DNA from: Neomesorhizobium sp963726065
GTDB taxonomy: Bacteria > Pseudomonadota > Alphaproteobacteria > Rhizobiales > Rhizobiaceae
DNA: 64,000 bases
Direction of reading: 5' to 3'
NCBI GenBank assembly: GCA_963726065.1
Contig: CAVSAU010000011.1
Span: forward strand, 47,113-111,112
Every line of letters starts with the position of its first letter. Positions within the stretch are counted from its first letter, which is position 1. Positions 9,323-19,272 of this stretch are shown piece after piece. The notes below the pieces were generated by a model. The model was given only the letters and a program-made list of their open reading frames with translations. It did not search any database and was not told the origin of the DNA. The translations under genes were made by a program, and so were the position numbers.

Positions 9323-9559
9323 TTCCCGGTGGTGCCCGGGCGGGTCCGGCGGTGCTGCGACAAAACTGCCTGAAAAGCTTGTGTTTTGCCGTGTTGCGGT
9401 CGCCAAAAGCCTGTGCTAGACGGCAATCGACTTTTGGCCGGGGGGTGCCGTCAGGAATCCCTTAAAGCCATTAAAATTCAACAAGGTCAAAGATTTAGCC
9501 AGAGTCCGGTACTCGCGCCAGAAATCTTGCGGCCTGTCAGACGAGAGAAAAGACGGTCC

Positions 9560-10120
9560 GTGGCTCAGTCTAACTCGCCAATCTCCGGTGTTGCCGAGCG
9601 TTATGCGGGTTCATTGTTCGAACTCGCCGCCCAGGCAAACACTGTCGCCGAGGTGGAAAAGAACCTTGGCCGCTTTGAAGAGCTGCTCCAGGGCAGCGAC
9701 GATCTCGACCGCTTGATCAAGAGCCCGGTTTTCTCCGCCGAGGACCAGCTGAAGGCCATCTCGGCCATCCTCGACAAAGCCAAGATCGGCGGTCTCGTCG
9801 GCAATTTCCTGCGCGTGGTGGCCAAGAATCGCCGCCTCTTCGCCGTCCCCGGCATGATCCGCGCCTACCGCCGCATCGCCGCCGAGGCGCGCGGTGAAAT
9901 TTCTGCAGAAGTCACGTCGGCGCATGCGCTGACGCCGGCCCAGCAAACCGAGCTGAAGGCGGCGCTGAAAGGCGTTGCCGGCAAGGACGTCTCGATCGCC
10001 GTGACGGTCGATCCGTCGCTGCTCGGCGGTCTCGTCGTCAAGATGGGCTCGCGCCAGATCGATACGTCGCTCAAAACCAAACTCAATTCGCTCAAGCTTG
10101 CACTGAAAGAGGTCGGCTGA
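9560..10120 (+). CDS. atpH: ATP synthase F1 subunit delta
   Basis: A 186-residue peripheral-stalk subunit that joins F1 to the b subunits. The N-terminal ISGVAERYAGSLFELAAQ and the C-terminal VDPSLLGGLVVKMGSRQIDTS are the family signatures. The GTG at 9560 is chosen because it gives the expected N-terminus (VAQSNSPISGVAERYA); upstream in-frame sequence has non-coding character. It is the first gene of the atpHAGDC operon, and its TGA overlaps the atpA ATG (TGATG), indicating translational coupling. The 237-base gap upstream, which includes a CCAAAAG/CTTTTGG inverted repeat, should hold the operon promoter. Confidence 0.93.
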   Translation: MAQSNSPISGVAERYAGSLFELAAQANTVAEVEKNLGRFEELLQGSDDLDRLIKSPVFSAEDQLKAISAILDKAKIGGLVGNFLRVVAKNRRLFAVPGMIRAYRRIAAEARGEISAEVTSAHALTPAQQTELKAALKGVAGKDVSIAVTVDPSLLGGLVVKMGSRQIDTSLKTKLNSLKLALKEVG

Positions 10121-11649
10121 TGGATATCCGCGCCGCGGAAATTTCCGCAATCCTGAAAGATCAGATCAAGAACTTCGGCAAGGAGGCTGAAGTCTCCGAA
10201 GTCGGCCAGGTGCTGTCCGTCGGTGACGGCATCGCCCGTGTCTATGGTCTCGACAACGTCCAGGCGGGCGAGATGGTCGAGTTTCCGGGCGGCATCCGTG
10301 GCATGGCGCTCAACCTCGAAAGCGACAATGTCGGCGTCGTTATCTTCGGCAACGACCGCGACATCAAGGAAGGCGACACCGTCAAGCGCACCGGTGCCAT
10401 CGTTGACGCCCCCGTCGGCCCTGGCCTGCTCGGCCGCGTCGTTGACGCGCTCGGCAACCCGATCGACGGCAAGGGCCCGATCAAGGCGGAGAAGCGCATG
10501 CGCGTCGACGTCAAGGCGCCCGGCATCATTCCCCGCAAGTCGGTGCACGAGCCGATGTCGACCGGCCTGAAGGCCATCGACGCGCTCATCCCGGTCGGTC
10601 GCGGCCAGCGCGAGCTGGTCATCGGCGACCGCCAGACCGGCAAGACCGCCATCATTCTCGACACCATCCTGAACCAGAAGGCCATTCACCAGAGCGGCCC
10701 GGATTCGGAAAAGCTCTATTGCGTCTACGTCGCCGTCGGCCAGAAGCGCTCGACCGTCGCGCAGTTCGTGAAGGTGCTCGAAGAGCGCGGCGCGCTCGAA
10801 TATTCGATCATCGTCGCCGCCACCGCTTCGGACCCGGCTCCGATGCAGTTCCTGGCGCCGTTCACCGCCTGCACCATGGGCGAATACTTCCGCGACAACG
10901 GCCAGCACGCGCTGATCGGTTATGACGACCTGTCCAAGCAGGCCGTCGCCTACCGCCAGATGTCGCTGCTGCTGCGCCGCCCGCCGGGCCGCGAAGCCTA
11001 TCCGGGCGACGTCTTCTACCTGCACTCGCGCCTGCTCGAGCGCGCCGCCAAGCTCAACGACGACAACGGCAACGGTTCGCTGACCGCGCTGCCGGTCATC
11101 GAGACGCAGGCCAACGACGTGTCGGCCTACATCCCGACCAACGTGATCTCGATCACCGACGGCCAGATCTTTCTTGAGACCAACCTGTTCTTCCAGGGCA
11201 TCCGCCCGGCGGTGAACGTTGGCCTCTCGGTGTCGCGCGTCGGTTCGTCGGCGCAGATCAAGGCGATGAAGCAGGTCGCCGGCTCGATCAAGGGCGAGCT
11301 CGCGCAGTACCGCGAGATGGCGGCCTTCGCGCAGTTCGGTTCCGATCTCGATGCCGCCACGCAGCGCCTCCTGAACCGCGGCGCCCGCCTGACGGAGCTG
11401 CTGAAGCAGCCGCAGTTCTCGCCACTCAAGGTCGAAGAGCAGGTCGCGGTGATCTTCGCTGGCGTCAATGGCTACCTCGACAAGCTCGCCGTCAACCAGG
11501 TCGGCAAGTTCGAGCAGGGGCTGCTCGCCCACATGCGCTCGGAAGGCAAGGGCGTGCTCGACGCAATCCGCAAGGACAAGCAGTTGTCGGACGAGACCCG
11601 CGCCAATCTCAAGGCGCAGATCGACGCGTTCGCCAAGAACTTCGCCTGA
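10120..11649 (+). CDS. atpA: ATP synthase F1 subunit alpha
   Basis: A 509-residue non-catalytic nucleotide-binding subunit of the F1 hexamer. It has the N-terminal beta-barrel, Walker A GDRQTGKTA (about 169-177), the VGQKRSTVAQ region and the C-terminal helical domain ending IDAFAKNFA. Length and start match the family (MDIRAAEISAILKDQI). It overlaps the atpH stop by one base and is followed 27 bases later by atpG. Confidence 0.97.
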   Translation: MDIRAAEISAILKDQIKNFGKEAEVSEVGQVLSVGDGIARVYGLDNVQAGEMVEFPGGIRGMALNLESDNVGVVIFGNDRDIKEGDTVKRTGAIVDAPVGPGLLGRVVDALGNPIDGKGPIKAEKRMRVDVKAPGIIPRKSVHEPMSTGLKAIDALIPVGRGQRELVIGDRQTGKTAIILDTILNQKAIHQSGPDSEKLYCVYVAVGQKRSTVAQFVKVLEERGALEYSIIVAATASDPAPMQFLAPFTACTMGEYFRDNGQHALIGYDDLSKQAVAYRQMSLLLRRPPGREAYPGDVFYLHSRLLERAAKLNDDNGNGSLTALPVIETQANDVSAYIPTNVISITDGQIFLETNLFFQGIRPAVNVGLSVSRVGSSAQIKAMKQVAGSIKGELAQYREMAAFAQFGSDLDAATQRLLNRGARLTELLKQPQFSPLKVEEQVAVIFAGVNGYLDKLAVNQVGKFEQGLLAHMRSEGKGVLDAIRKDKQLSDETRANLKAQIDAFAKNFA

Positions 11650-11676
11650 ACAGGCGGGACGGATCAGGGTTGAGGC

Positions 11677-12561
11677 ATGGCTTCACTAAAAGACCTTCGT
11701 AACCGTATCGCCTCGGTCAAGGCGACGCAGAAGATCACCAAGGCGATGCAGATGGTCGCCGCGGCTAAGCTGCGCCGCGCCCAGGAAGCGGCGGAAGCGG
11801 CCCGGCCCTATTCGCAGCGTATGGGCGCCGTGCTCGCCAACATCGCGCAGGCGGTCGGCGGCGGCGGCGAAGCCCCGGCACTGATGACCGGCACCGGCAA
11901 GGACGACGTGCACCTGCTTGTCGTCTGCACCGCCGAGCGCGGCCTCTGCGGCGGCTTCAACTCGCAGATTTCGCGGCTTGCCCGCGAGCACGCCCGCAAG
12001 CTCATCGCGGCAGGCAAGACCGTCAAGATCATCAGTGTCGGCAAGAAGGGCTACGACATCCTTCGCCGCGACTACGGCAACCTGATCATCGACCGCGTCG
12101 ACCTGCGAGAAGTGAAGACGCTCGGCTTCGTCAATGCCGACGCCATCGCCCGCAAGGTGATCGCGCTGTTCAACGAAGGCCAGTTCGACGTCTGCACGCT
12201 GTTCTATTCGGAATTCAAGTCGGTGATCAGCCAGGTTCCGACGGCGCAGCAGATCATCCCGGCGGCTGACTCGGTCGCCGCCGCGGAGCCGGAATCGGCT
12301 GGCAGCGCCGTCTACGAATACGAGCCGGAGCCGGGCGAAATCCTTGGCGACCTCATCCCGCGCAACATCGCGGTGCAGATTTTCCGGGCCCTGCTCGAAA
12401 ACGCTGCCGGCGAGATGGGCGCCAAGATGAGCGCGATGGACAATGCGACACGCAATGCCGGCGATATGATCAACAAACTGTCGATCACCTACAACCGTCA
12501 GCGCCAGGCGCAGATCACCAAGGAACTGATCGAAATCATTTCGGGCGCCGAAGCGCTCTAG
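11677..12561 (+). CDS. atpG: ATP synthase F1 subunit gamma
   Basis: A 294-residue central rotor shaft of F1. The N-terminal coiled-coil helix MASLKDLRNRIASVKATQKI, the AERGLCGGFN motif (about 87-95) and the C-terminal helix with MSAMDNATRNAGDMI are all present. Length is normal. Third gene of the operon, with spacers of 27 bases to atpA and 66 bases to atpD. Confidence 0.97.
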   Translation: MASLKDLRNRIASVKATQKITKAMQMVAAAKLRRAQEAAEAARPYSQRMGAVLANIAQAVGGGGEAPALMTGTGKDDVHLLVVCTAERGLCGGFNSQISRLAREHARKLIAAGKTVKIISVGKKGYDILRRDYGNLIIDRVDLREVKTLGFVNADAIARKVIALFNEGQFDVCTLFYSEFKSVISQVPTAQQIIPAADSVAAAEPESAGSAVYEYEPEPGEILGDLIPRNIAVQIFRALLENAAGEMGAKMSAMDNATRNAGDMINKLSITYNRQRQAQITKELIEIISGAEAL

Positions 12562-12627
12562 GCGCGCGGGCGCGGAAGGCAAGCTTCCGCATCGCGCGAG
12601 ACGAAACGGACGAAAAGGGTAGACAAA

Positions 12628-14202
<1,575 letters not shown>

Positions 14203-14306
14203 GGCAACGGCAGTAGGAAATAGGGAGTAGGCAGTAGGGACAACGGAAGCCGGCGCAGCACATCTTTGCTACTGCCTACTGCCGATTGCCCACTGCCTGA
14301 TGGAAA
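14203..14306. repeat. Inverted repeat between atpD and atpC
   Basis: The 104-base spacer is built from variations of GGCAGTAGG. The 12-base arms AGTAGGCAGTAG (14226-14237) and CTACTGCCTACT (14269-14280) are exact reverse complements, flanked by further imperfect copies (GCAGTAGGAAATAGGG at left, GATTGCCCACTGCC at right). This gives a large hairpin inside the operon without a following T-run. It may be a mobile extragenic repeat, and may tune atpC expression by stabilising or attenuating the mRNA. Confidence 0.75.
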
Positions 14307-14711
14307 ATGGCCGACAACTTCAAGTTCGAACTCGTTTCGCCCGAGCGCCTGCTGGTCTCCGAAGAGGTCCAGCATGTCGTTATTCCGGGCGCCGAAGGCG
14401 AGATGACCGTGATGGCCAACCACGCGCCGGTGATGACCACCATCAAGCCGGGCGTCGTCACCGTCAGGCCTGCCTCGGGCGCGGAAGAGCGTTACGTGGT
14501 GTTCGGCGGCTTCGCCGACATCCTGCCGGAAGGCTGCACGCTGCTGGCCGAATCGGCGGTCGCCGTTGATGACATCGACCGCACCGACCTTGCCCGCCGC
14601 ATCCAGGAGGCCAAGGAAGACGTGGCCGACGCCAAGGACGACAAGGCAAAGACCAAGGCCGAGCAGTTCCTTGCCCAGCTCACCACGCTGGAGGCCGCGC
14701 TGGCCGCCTGA
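14307..14711 (+). CDS. atpC: ATP synthase F1 subunit epsilon
   Basis: A 134-residue epsilon subunit of the central stalk, which regulates ATP hydrolysis. The N-terminal beta-sandwich has FKFELVSPERLLVSEEV and IPGAEGEMTVMANHAPVM; the C-terminal part is the helical hairpin (IDRTDLARRIQEAKED). The ATG at 14307 gives the standard start. Last gene of the operon, separated from atpD by a hairpin-rich repeat and followed by a terminator. Confidence 0.95.
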   Translation: MADNFKFELVSPERLLVSEEVQHVVIPGAEGEMTVMANHAPVMTTIKPGVVTVRPASGAEERYVVFGGFADILPEGCTLLAESAVAVDDIDRTDLARRIQEAKEDVADAKDDKAKTKAEQFLAQLTTLEAALAA

Positions 14712-14734
14712 CCGCCGCCTGCGAACAGACTTGA

Positions 14735-14763
14735 AAGAGCCGGGTTTCAGCCCGGCTTTTTTG
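14735..14763 (+). terminator. Rho-independent terminator of the atp operon
   Basis: AGCCGGG-TTTC-CCCGGCT type hairpin followed by a run of six T, 23 bases after the atpC stop. It closes the ATP synthase operon. Confidence 0.9.
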
Positions 14764-14941
14764 TGGTCGCCACGCTGATCTTGATCCTCGGTGAACGTCT
14801 CCGAAGCGTGCGACCCGTGTATCTGAGCAACCGATCCGCAAGAACGGATTGCGCAGTGCTGCTTGCAAGATAAGTGTATTGGTGATGGCGCAGACTAGTT
14901 TAAGGATGTCCTTGATACTGTGAAGCGATTGGAGGGGCTTC

Positions 14942-15772
14942 ATGTTGGGACTTGATGTCAAGACTTGGCTTGGTTTCGCTTTTGTCGGCGCACTGGTCTC
15001 GACCATTGGGTCCATTCTCGGAATAGTTATAAAAGAATACTTCTTCGCGCGCTCGTTCGAGGTTTGGAAGCAAAATCAATCCATCGAAAAGATATATCAA
15101 AAGTACCGTGATCCATTGCAGTTATCTGCGCGTGAGTTAGCCTCTCGTCTATATGAAATTCTGAATACATACCCACCGCCTTTTCTTTCTGCGGAAGTGA
15201 AGCTTATCAAAGCTGAAAGGCAGGTGAACAACAGCGACACAGATCCATACTTCCGAAAATACAAACTGATCAGCACCCTTTATCGAATTTGCGCATTTTT
15301 GGGGTGGCTGGAGCTTTATCGTCAGGAGCTGACATTTTACGACGCCACCGAGAATTGTCATACTTCCCGCGTTGATGAAACGTTGTCAGCGATAAGAAGC
15401 GACTTCGCGGATGGCCACCTGAACGATGCGGCTGACTGGTATTACTGGCGGGATACGTTGGTTTTCCGCGAGGAATTGCGCGCTGTAGGCGAATCCATGA
15501 TCGAAAACACGGGATCAAACAGGTCGATCGTGGGCTATGGGCGTTTTGTTGAACTCATAAACAGCGATTCAGCTAATGCGACCAAGTCTTGGTCTCAAGT
15601 TGTTCTCAATTTTGTCGTTGATCTCGAGGAGGGCGGTAAGGACTTCAGAAAAGTTCGGCTGGAACGTGTTTTGCTTCACATTCTCGATCTCATTCAACTC
15701 ATCGACAGACGCGGCTTAGGAGAACGACTGGAAGGTGCACGAAAGAAGGTAGCAGGAGCCGCAAGAGCTTAA
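14942..15772 (+). CDS. Membrane-anchored protein of unknown function (276 aa)
   Basis: One N-terminal membrane helix (about 9-31, LGFAFVGALVSTIGSILGIV) followed by a soluble, probably cytoplasmic, mainly helical region of about 240 residues. Recognisable stretches include KYRDPLQLSARELASRLYEIL (about 58-78) and FLGWLELYRQELTF. I do not know a named family. The ATG has a strong ribosome binding site (GGAGGGGCTTC). Codon use is visibly AT-richer than in the atp operon and sodC on either side, which suggests acquisition by transfer. It is a single-gene unit with no partner, and nothing shows a catalytic site. Confidence 0.75.
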   Translation: MLGLDVKTWLGFAFVGALVSTIGSILGIVIKEYFFARSFEVWKQNQSIEKIYQKYRDPLQLSARELASRLYEILNTYPPPFLSAEVKLIKAERQVNNSDTDPYFRKYKLISTLYRICAFLGWLELYRQELTFYDATENCHTSRVDETLSAIRSDFADGHLNDAADWYYWRDTLVFREELRAVGESMIENTGSNRSIVGYGRFVELINSDSANATKSWSQVVLNFVVDLEEGGKDFRKVRLERVLLHILDLIQLIDRRGLGERLEGARKKVAGAARA

Positions 15773-15861
15773 CCTGCGCACCACTGGTGATTCAGCCGGA
15801 ACGGAACATCGCGTGATCCGTTCCACCTGTGGGGGAACCTAATCCTGAGGAGAAAATTCTG

Positions 15862-16392
15862 ATGCCATTGTTGTTGCGTATTGCTGCCATTGCCACCCTT
15901 TATGTGTGGCCACTTGCCGTTCACGCGCAGGATGCGACGACGGCCAGCGCCACCGCGAAGATGATGGACCAGGACGGCAAGGAGACAGGCACCGTCACCT
16001 TCAAGACAACGCCGTCAGGCAAGATCTGGATCATCGCCGAGATGGCTGGCATCGCTGCCGGCGCGCACGGTTTCCACATCCACGAGACAGGCAAATGCGA
16101 TGCGGCCGATGGCTTCAAGTCGGCGGGCGGCCACTACACCGGCGGCATGAAGCATGGCGTTATGACCGAAGGCGGACCGCATGCCGGCGATCTGCCCAAC
16201 GTCAACGCATCGAGCGAGGGGGTGGTGAAGGCGGAGTTCTTCAGCGACGGGTTTTCGCTCGGCGAAGGTGGCAAGTACCCGCTCGGCGACCCCGATGGCT
16301 CGGCGGTCGTCCTGCACGCGCAACCCGACGACTACACCACGCAGCCGACCGGCGATGCCGGCGACCGGCTCGCCTGCGGGGTGATCGAATAG
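15862..16392 (+). CDS. sodC: Periplasmic Cu/Zn superoxide dismutase
   Basis: A 176-residue secreted enzyme that dismutates superoxide in the periplasm. It has a signal peptide (1-22, cleavage after VHA) and the copper/zinc ligands: H72 and H74 in GFHIH, H91 in GGHY, H98, H107 and D110 in GGPHAGDLPN, and H152 in VVLHA. The disulphide cysteines are C79 and C172. The ATG at 15862 follows GAGGAGAAAATTCTG; an upstream in-frame ATG at 15829 would break the signal peptide. Stand-alone gene at the edge of a remnant-filled region. Confidence 0.93.
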   Translation: MPLLLRIAAIATLYVWPLAVHAQDATTASATAKMMDQDGKETGTVTFKTTPSGKIWIIAEMAGIAAGAHGFHIHETGKCDAADGFKSAGGHYTGGMKHGVMTEGGPHAGDLPNVNASSEGVVKAEFFSDGFSLGEGGKYPLGDPDGSAVVLHAQPDDYTTQPTGDAGDRLACGVIE

Positions 16393-16585
16393 ACCAACAT
16401 CGGTCGACCGACCGGACGCGTATTGCCCGCAGCGTGCTGGGTGGTCATTACGTTCCCGATCGTCGGGTGGGCCGGCATCTTATCGCCAACCTCATGGCAT
16501 GAATCCTTGGGCCAAGGCTAGGGATGACGAATGCAGGGAGGTTCATGGCAAATCACAACATCTGCGATTGGCGGCAACACCCCTC

Positions 16586-16664
16586 CGCTTCGTCATCCTC
16601 GGGCGGAGCAGGCCGAAGGCCGTCGCGCAGACCCGGGAATCGATGCCGTGACAGAGCGGCAGTG
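16586..16664. repeat. Probable rhizobial palindromic repeat fragment
   Basis: CTTCGTCATCCTCGGGCGGAGC, followed by GCGCAGACCCGGGAATCGATGCC, has the look of the common rhizobial intergenic palindrome containing GTCATCCTCGGG and its inverse. It adjoins a transposase fragment. Only one degraded copy is seen here. Confidence 0.3.
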
Positions 16665-16669
16665 CGAAT

Positions 16670-16750
16670 GCGGTGCTGGTCAAGCAGCGCACGCAACTGG
16701 TCAACTTGATCCGCGGCCTGTTGGCCGAGTTCGGCATCGAGCCCCACTAA
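16670..16750 (+). pseudogene. IS110-family transposase fragment
   Basis: A 26-codon stretch reading AVLVKQRTQLVNLIRGLLAEFG then IEPH and TAA. This is the typical helical segment after the RuvC-like domain of IS110/IS1111 transposases. Nothing of the rest remains, so it is a scar of an old insertion, different from the copy at 3696-4764. Confidence 0.65.
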
Positions 16751-16752
16751 TC

Positions 16753-17173
16753 CACATCGCAGGTCGCGGGTTTTGGTTTGGGCTTTTCCCTATTACAAAC
16801 GGCCATCCCCGGATCATATCCGTCACGGCAAGGACATCCTGTGTCGTAGCCACCATTCCCCAAACGGCTCTTCAAAGTCTGTTGCATCAAGATGCTGAGT
16901 TGTGGAGGTGGTTGAACCTGCTATCGCTTGAGGGTGCAGCACTTGCCGTTCAGGCGTGACTTGTACATTGGCAACAATGAGCGACGGTGCGCCGCTGTCC
17001 TGCTTCGAATTGCTGGGTGCCGCGAGACCGGCACTGCACCAGCAGCAGCGGCCCTTACACAAGATGACTTGGCAGCTTTGACCAATCTGTCGCGGGCTAG
17101 CATTAGCCCATTTCCGCCGCTTGGCCACGCGACAGTTCATAGACCCGCCGATCTTCGCAGGTCGGTAGAGTGA
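16753..17173 (+). pseudogene. Broken Crp/Fnr-family transcriptional regulator
   Basis: The cyclic-nucleotide-binding-domain tail HIAGRGFWFGLFPITNG and the dimer helix region QDAELWRWLNLLSLEG are in one frame up to a TGA near 16960. The continuation RRDLYIGNNERRCAAVLLR and the HTH start LTQDDLAALTNLSRASI are in another frame. The recognition helix then degrades again (a third frame gives HFRRLATRQFIDPP). The N-terminal half of the binding domain is absent, replaced by the IS110 scar. It cannot be functional. Confidence 0.75.
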
Positions 17174-17571
17174 AGTGCGCTAGGCGCGTCGCGTTCACCC
17201 GCGATCGTCGTGCAAATCAGCCCGCCGCAGGTGCGAAGCCTTAACCGGGCGATTAGGGCGGTGGAGACCGTTTGGGCCTGGTTACGGCCGGTTGAAAACT
17301 CCCCAATATTTCTGTTCTGACCCAAAGTGGACGTTGCAAAGTCGGATCCCACCAGGCCTATAACTGGCGGGTTCTGAGCTGCTCGCGAGCGCGCCGGTCT
17401 GATAGGCCGCTTCTTGCGGTTCGAACCCCGAAGCTGCCAATCGGTTTCGGCCAAAACATGACGGACCGTTATGCGCCCACAAGCGGCTGTTTGCCTTCTG
17501 TTGGCTGGATATCGCAGTTCGGTGCAAAGCAGCCGCTCGCCGAGGCGCATGCCTTGGGATGAATTGCGCCA
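17174..17571. other. 398 bases without a recognisable gene
   Basis: I see no conserved reading frame, tRNA or clear hairpin terminator here. It lies between the broken Crp/Fnr gene and the 3' end of the acyl-CoA ligase and probably contains further decayed sequence. Confidence 0.5.
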
Positions 17572-19119
17572 TTACAACGCCGATTCATCCCCGGCTGCCA
17601 GACTGGCTTTTTGAAACCTCGCTCTCAGGGCTTGTTTCGTCACCTTGCCAACGGCGTTTTTGGGCAATTCTTCAACAATTTCCAAATGCTCCGGCACTTT
17701 GAAGCGCGTCAATCGCTCCCTGCAGCACGCAAGAATTTCTTCGACTATGCTCGCAGAGGAAGGGGAGATGTTGTTGTCGCGGAGAACCACGAACGCGGCC
17801 ACCACCTCTCCATAATCGGCGTCCGGCGCTCCCACCACGGCTGCGTCGACCACGAGAGGGTGTTTATACAACACCTCCTCAACCTCGCGCGCAGAGATGT
17901 TCTCGCCGCCGCGGATAATAAGGTCTTTCTTGCGATCCGTGAGGAACAGGTAGCCATCCGGATCGAGGTAGCCGATATCACCGGTCCGCAACCAACCATC
18001 AGGAATTGCCTCTGCTGTCGCCTCTGGTAAACCGAGATAACCGAGCATCAGGGTCGGACCCCGCACCGCAATCTCCCCGGTTTGTCCGGTCTGCATCGAA
18101 ATACCGTCCGGTCCAAGCACGCGCACCTCCAGCCCGTCGAGCGCGGTGCCTACTGACCCGAGCCGCCGGCCTTCGCGCGTTGGGGGATTCATTGTCACTG
18201 TGCAGGTTGCTTCCGACTGGCCATAACTGGTGATAACCGGCAATCCGAATCGCGTTTCGAACTGACGTTGCACTTCGACACTCAACGGTGCCGCACCAGT
18301 GCGGGCGAAACGCATCGACGAAGGATTGATACCCGGCGGTGGTGATGGACCATTAAGCAAGCGGCTCAGCATGGTCGGCACAGCAGTGAAGTATGTGGGC
18401 CGGTAGTCTCTGACGCTCGGCCAGAAATCCTCGAGCAGGAAGCGGGGTCTAAGCGCAACCGAGGCACCCGCGAGAAAGGGCACCACCACCTGGTTGCATA
18501 GCCCGTTGACGTGGAAGATCGGCATCACCACCAGCAGCCTATCTCCGGTGCCAACGCCGGTGCGATCGCGCACCTGTCGCGCGTTCGCCAAAATGTTGCG
18601 GTGTGACAGCTGCACGCCCTTCGCCCGCCCGGTAGTTCCTGAAGTGTAGCAAAGCACGGCCGGACCACCAGGATCGACCGTCCGGCGTGGTGGCGACCGA
18701 AGCATCCGCTTCATTTGCGCGCATAGCGTCGCCACTGGCAGAATTTGGCATCCGGGCAGGTCCGCCGCGGCAACTTCCACTTTTCGGCTAACATCCTCGT
18801 CGACCACCAAAATAACGGGTCGGCAATCGGAGAGCTGAGTTGCGAGCTCGCGCTCGGTCAGGGACGCATTCAGCGGCGCATAGACTGCCCCGCATTTGGC
18901 AATACCGAACAAGTTGACGATCTGTTCCGGGCGGCTTCCTACAATCTGGCAGACGGTATCTCCGGTCCTAACACCCAGCCCAATCAGCACATGTGCGACC
19001 TGGTTTGAAAGCATCTCAAGGTCGGCGTAGGTGAAGGTCCGGTCTTCAAACAGCAATGCTATTTGTTCTGAACCCACGGGCAAATCGGCAAGCAGTTCGG
19101 CGAGCGTTTCCAATTTCAC
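17572..19119 (-). CDS. Acyl-CoA synthetase / AMP-dependent ligase
   Basis: A 515-residue member of the ANL superfamily that activates a carboxylic acid with ATP and loads CoA. The P-loop-like CYTSGTTGRAKGVQLSH, the SYGQSEAT motif, GWLRTGDIGYLDPDGYLFL and the hinge DRKKDLIIRGGENIS are all present, and the A10 lysine lies in LPKNAVGKVTKQ. I prefer the GTG at 19119 because GGAAG precedes it at the right distance; a TTG at 19158 is an alternative. Substrate is unknown. It follows the GrdB-like gene on the same strand, with a repeat element between them. Confidence 0.88.
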   Translation of the reverse strand: MKLETLAELLADLPVGSEQIALLFEDRTFTYADLEMLSNQVAHVLIGLGVRTGDTVCQIVGSRPEQIVNLFGIAKCGAVYAPLNASLTERELATQLSDCRPVILVVDEDVSRKVEVAAADLPGCQILPVATLCAQMKRMLRSPPRRTVDPGGPAVLCYTSGTTGRAKGVQLSHRNILANARQVRDRTGVGTGDRLLVVMPIFHVNGLCNQVVVPFLAGASVALRPRFLLEDFWPSVRDYRPTYFTAVPTMLSRLLNGPSPPPGINPSSMRFARTGAAPLSVEVQRQFETRFGLPVITSYGQSEATCTVTMNPPTREGRRLGSVGTALDGLEVRVLGPDGISMQTGQTGEIAVRGPTLMLGYLGLPEATAEAIPDGWLRTGDIGYLDPDGYLFLTDRKKDLIIRGGENISAREVEEVLYKHPLVVDAAVVGAPDADYGEVVAAFVVLRDNNISPSSASIVEEILACCRERLTRFKVPEHLEIVEELPKNAVGKVTKQALRARFQKASLAAGDESAL

Positions 19120-19167
19120 CCCGATCTTCCGGCAAAATCGCCGGGCCAAGTATTCCAACAGCCCTGG

Positions 19168-19272
19168 TTAGAGCGGTTACGGTTCTTTCAGAACCAATGA
19201 CTCGCTCTAAGTGTTTGTTTTGCCGCAATATGCGGACGCCAAATGATTCCGGTTGGCTGCAAAATGCTCTAG
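19168..19272 (-). repeat. Rhizobial intergenic palindromic repeat, copy 2 (RIME-like)
   Basis: The reverse complement reads TAGAGCATTTTGCAGCC, TTTGGCGTCCGCAT, GCGGCAAAACAAACAC, then a GGTTCT/AGAACC hairpin and AACCGCTCTAA, the same element as at 785-884. Its first three bases form the stop codon of the upstream GrdB-like gene. Confidence 0.75.

Noticed and set aside
9865..11532. A 555-codon open frame antisense to atpA
   Set aside because: Same type of shadow frame; no motif, and atpA on the other strand is certain.
14735..14763. A small RNA after atpC
   Set aside because: The hairpin with its T-run is fully explained as the operon terminator; no separate promoter is seen.
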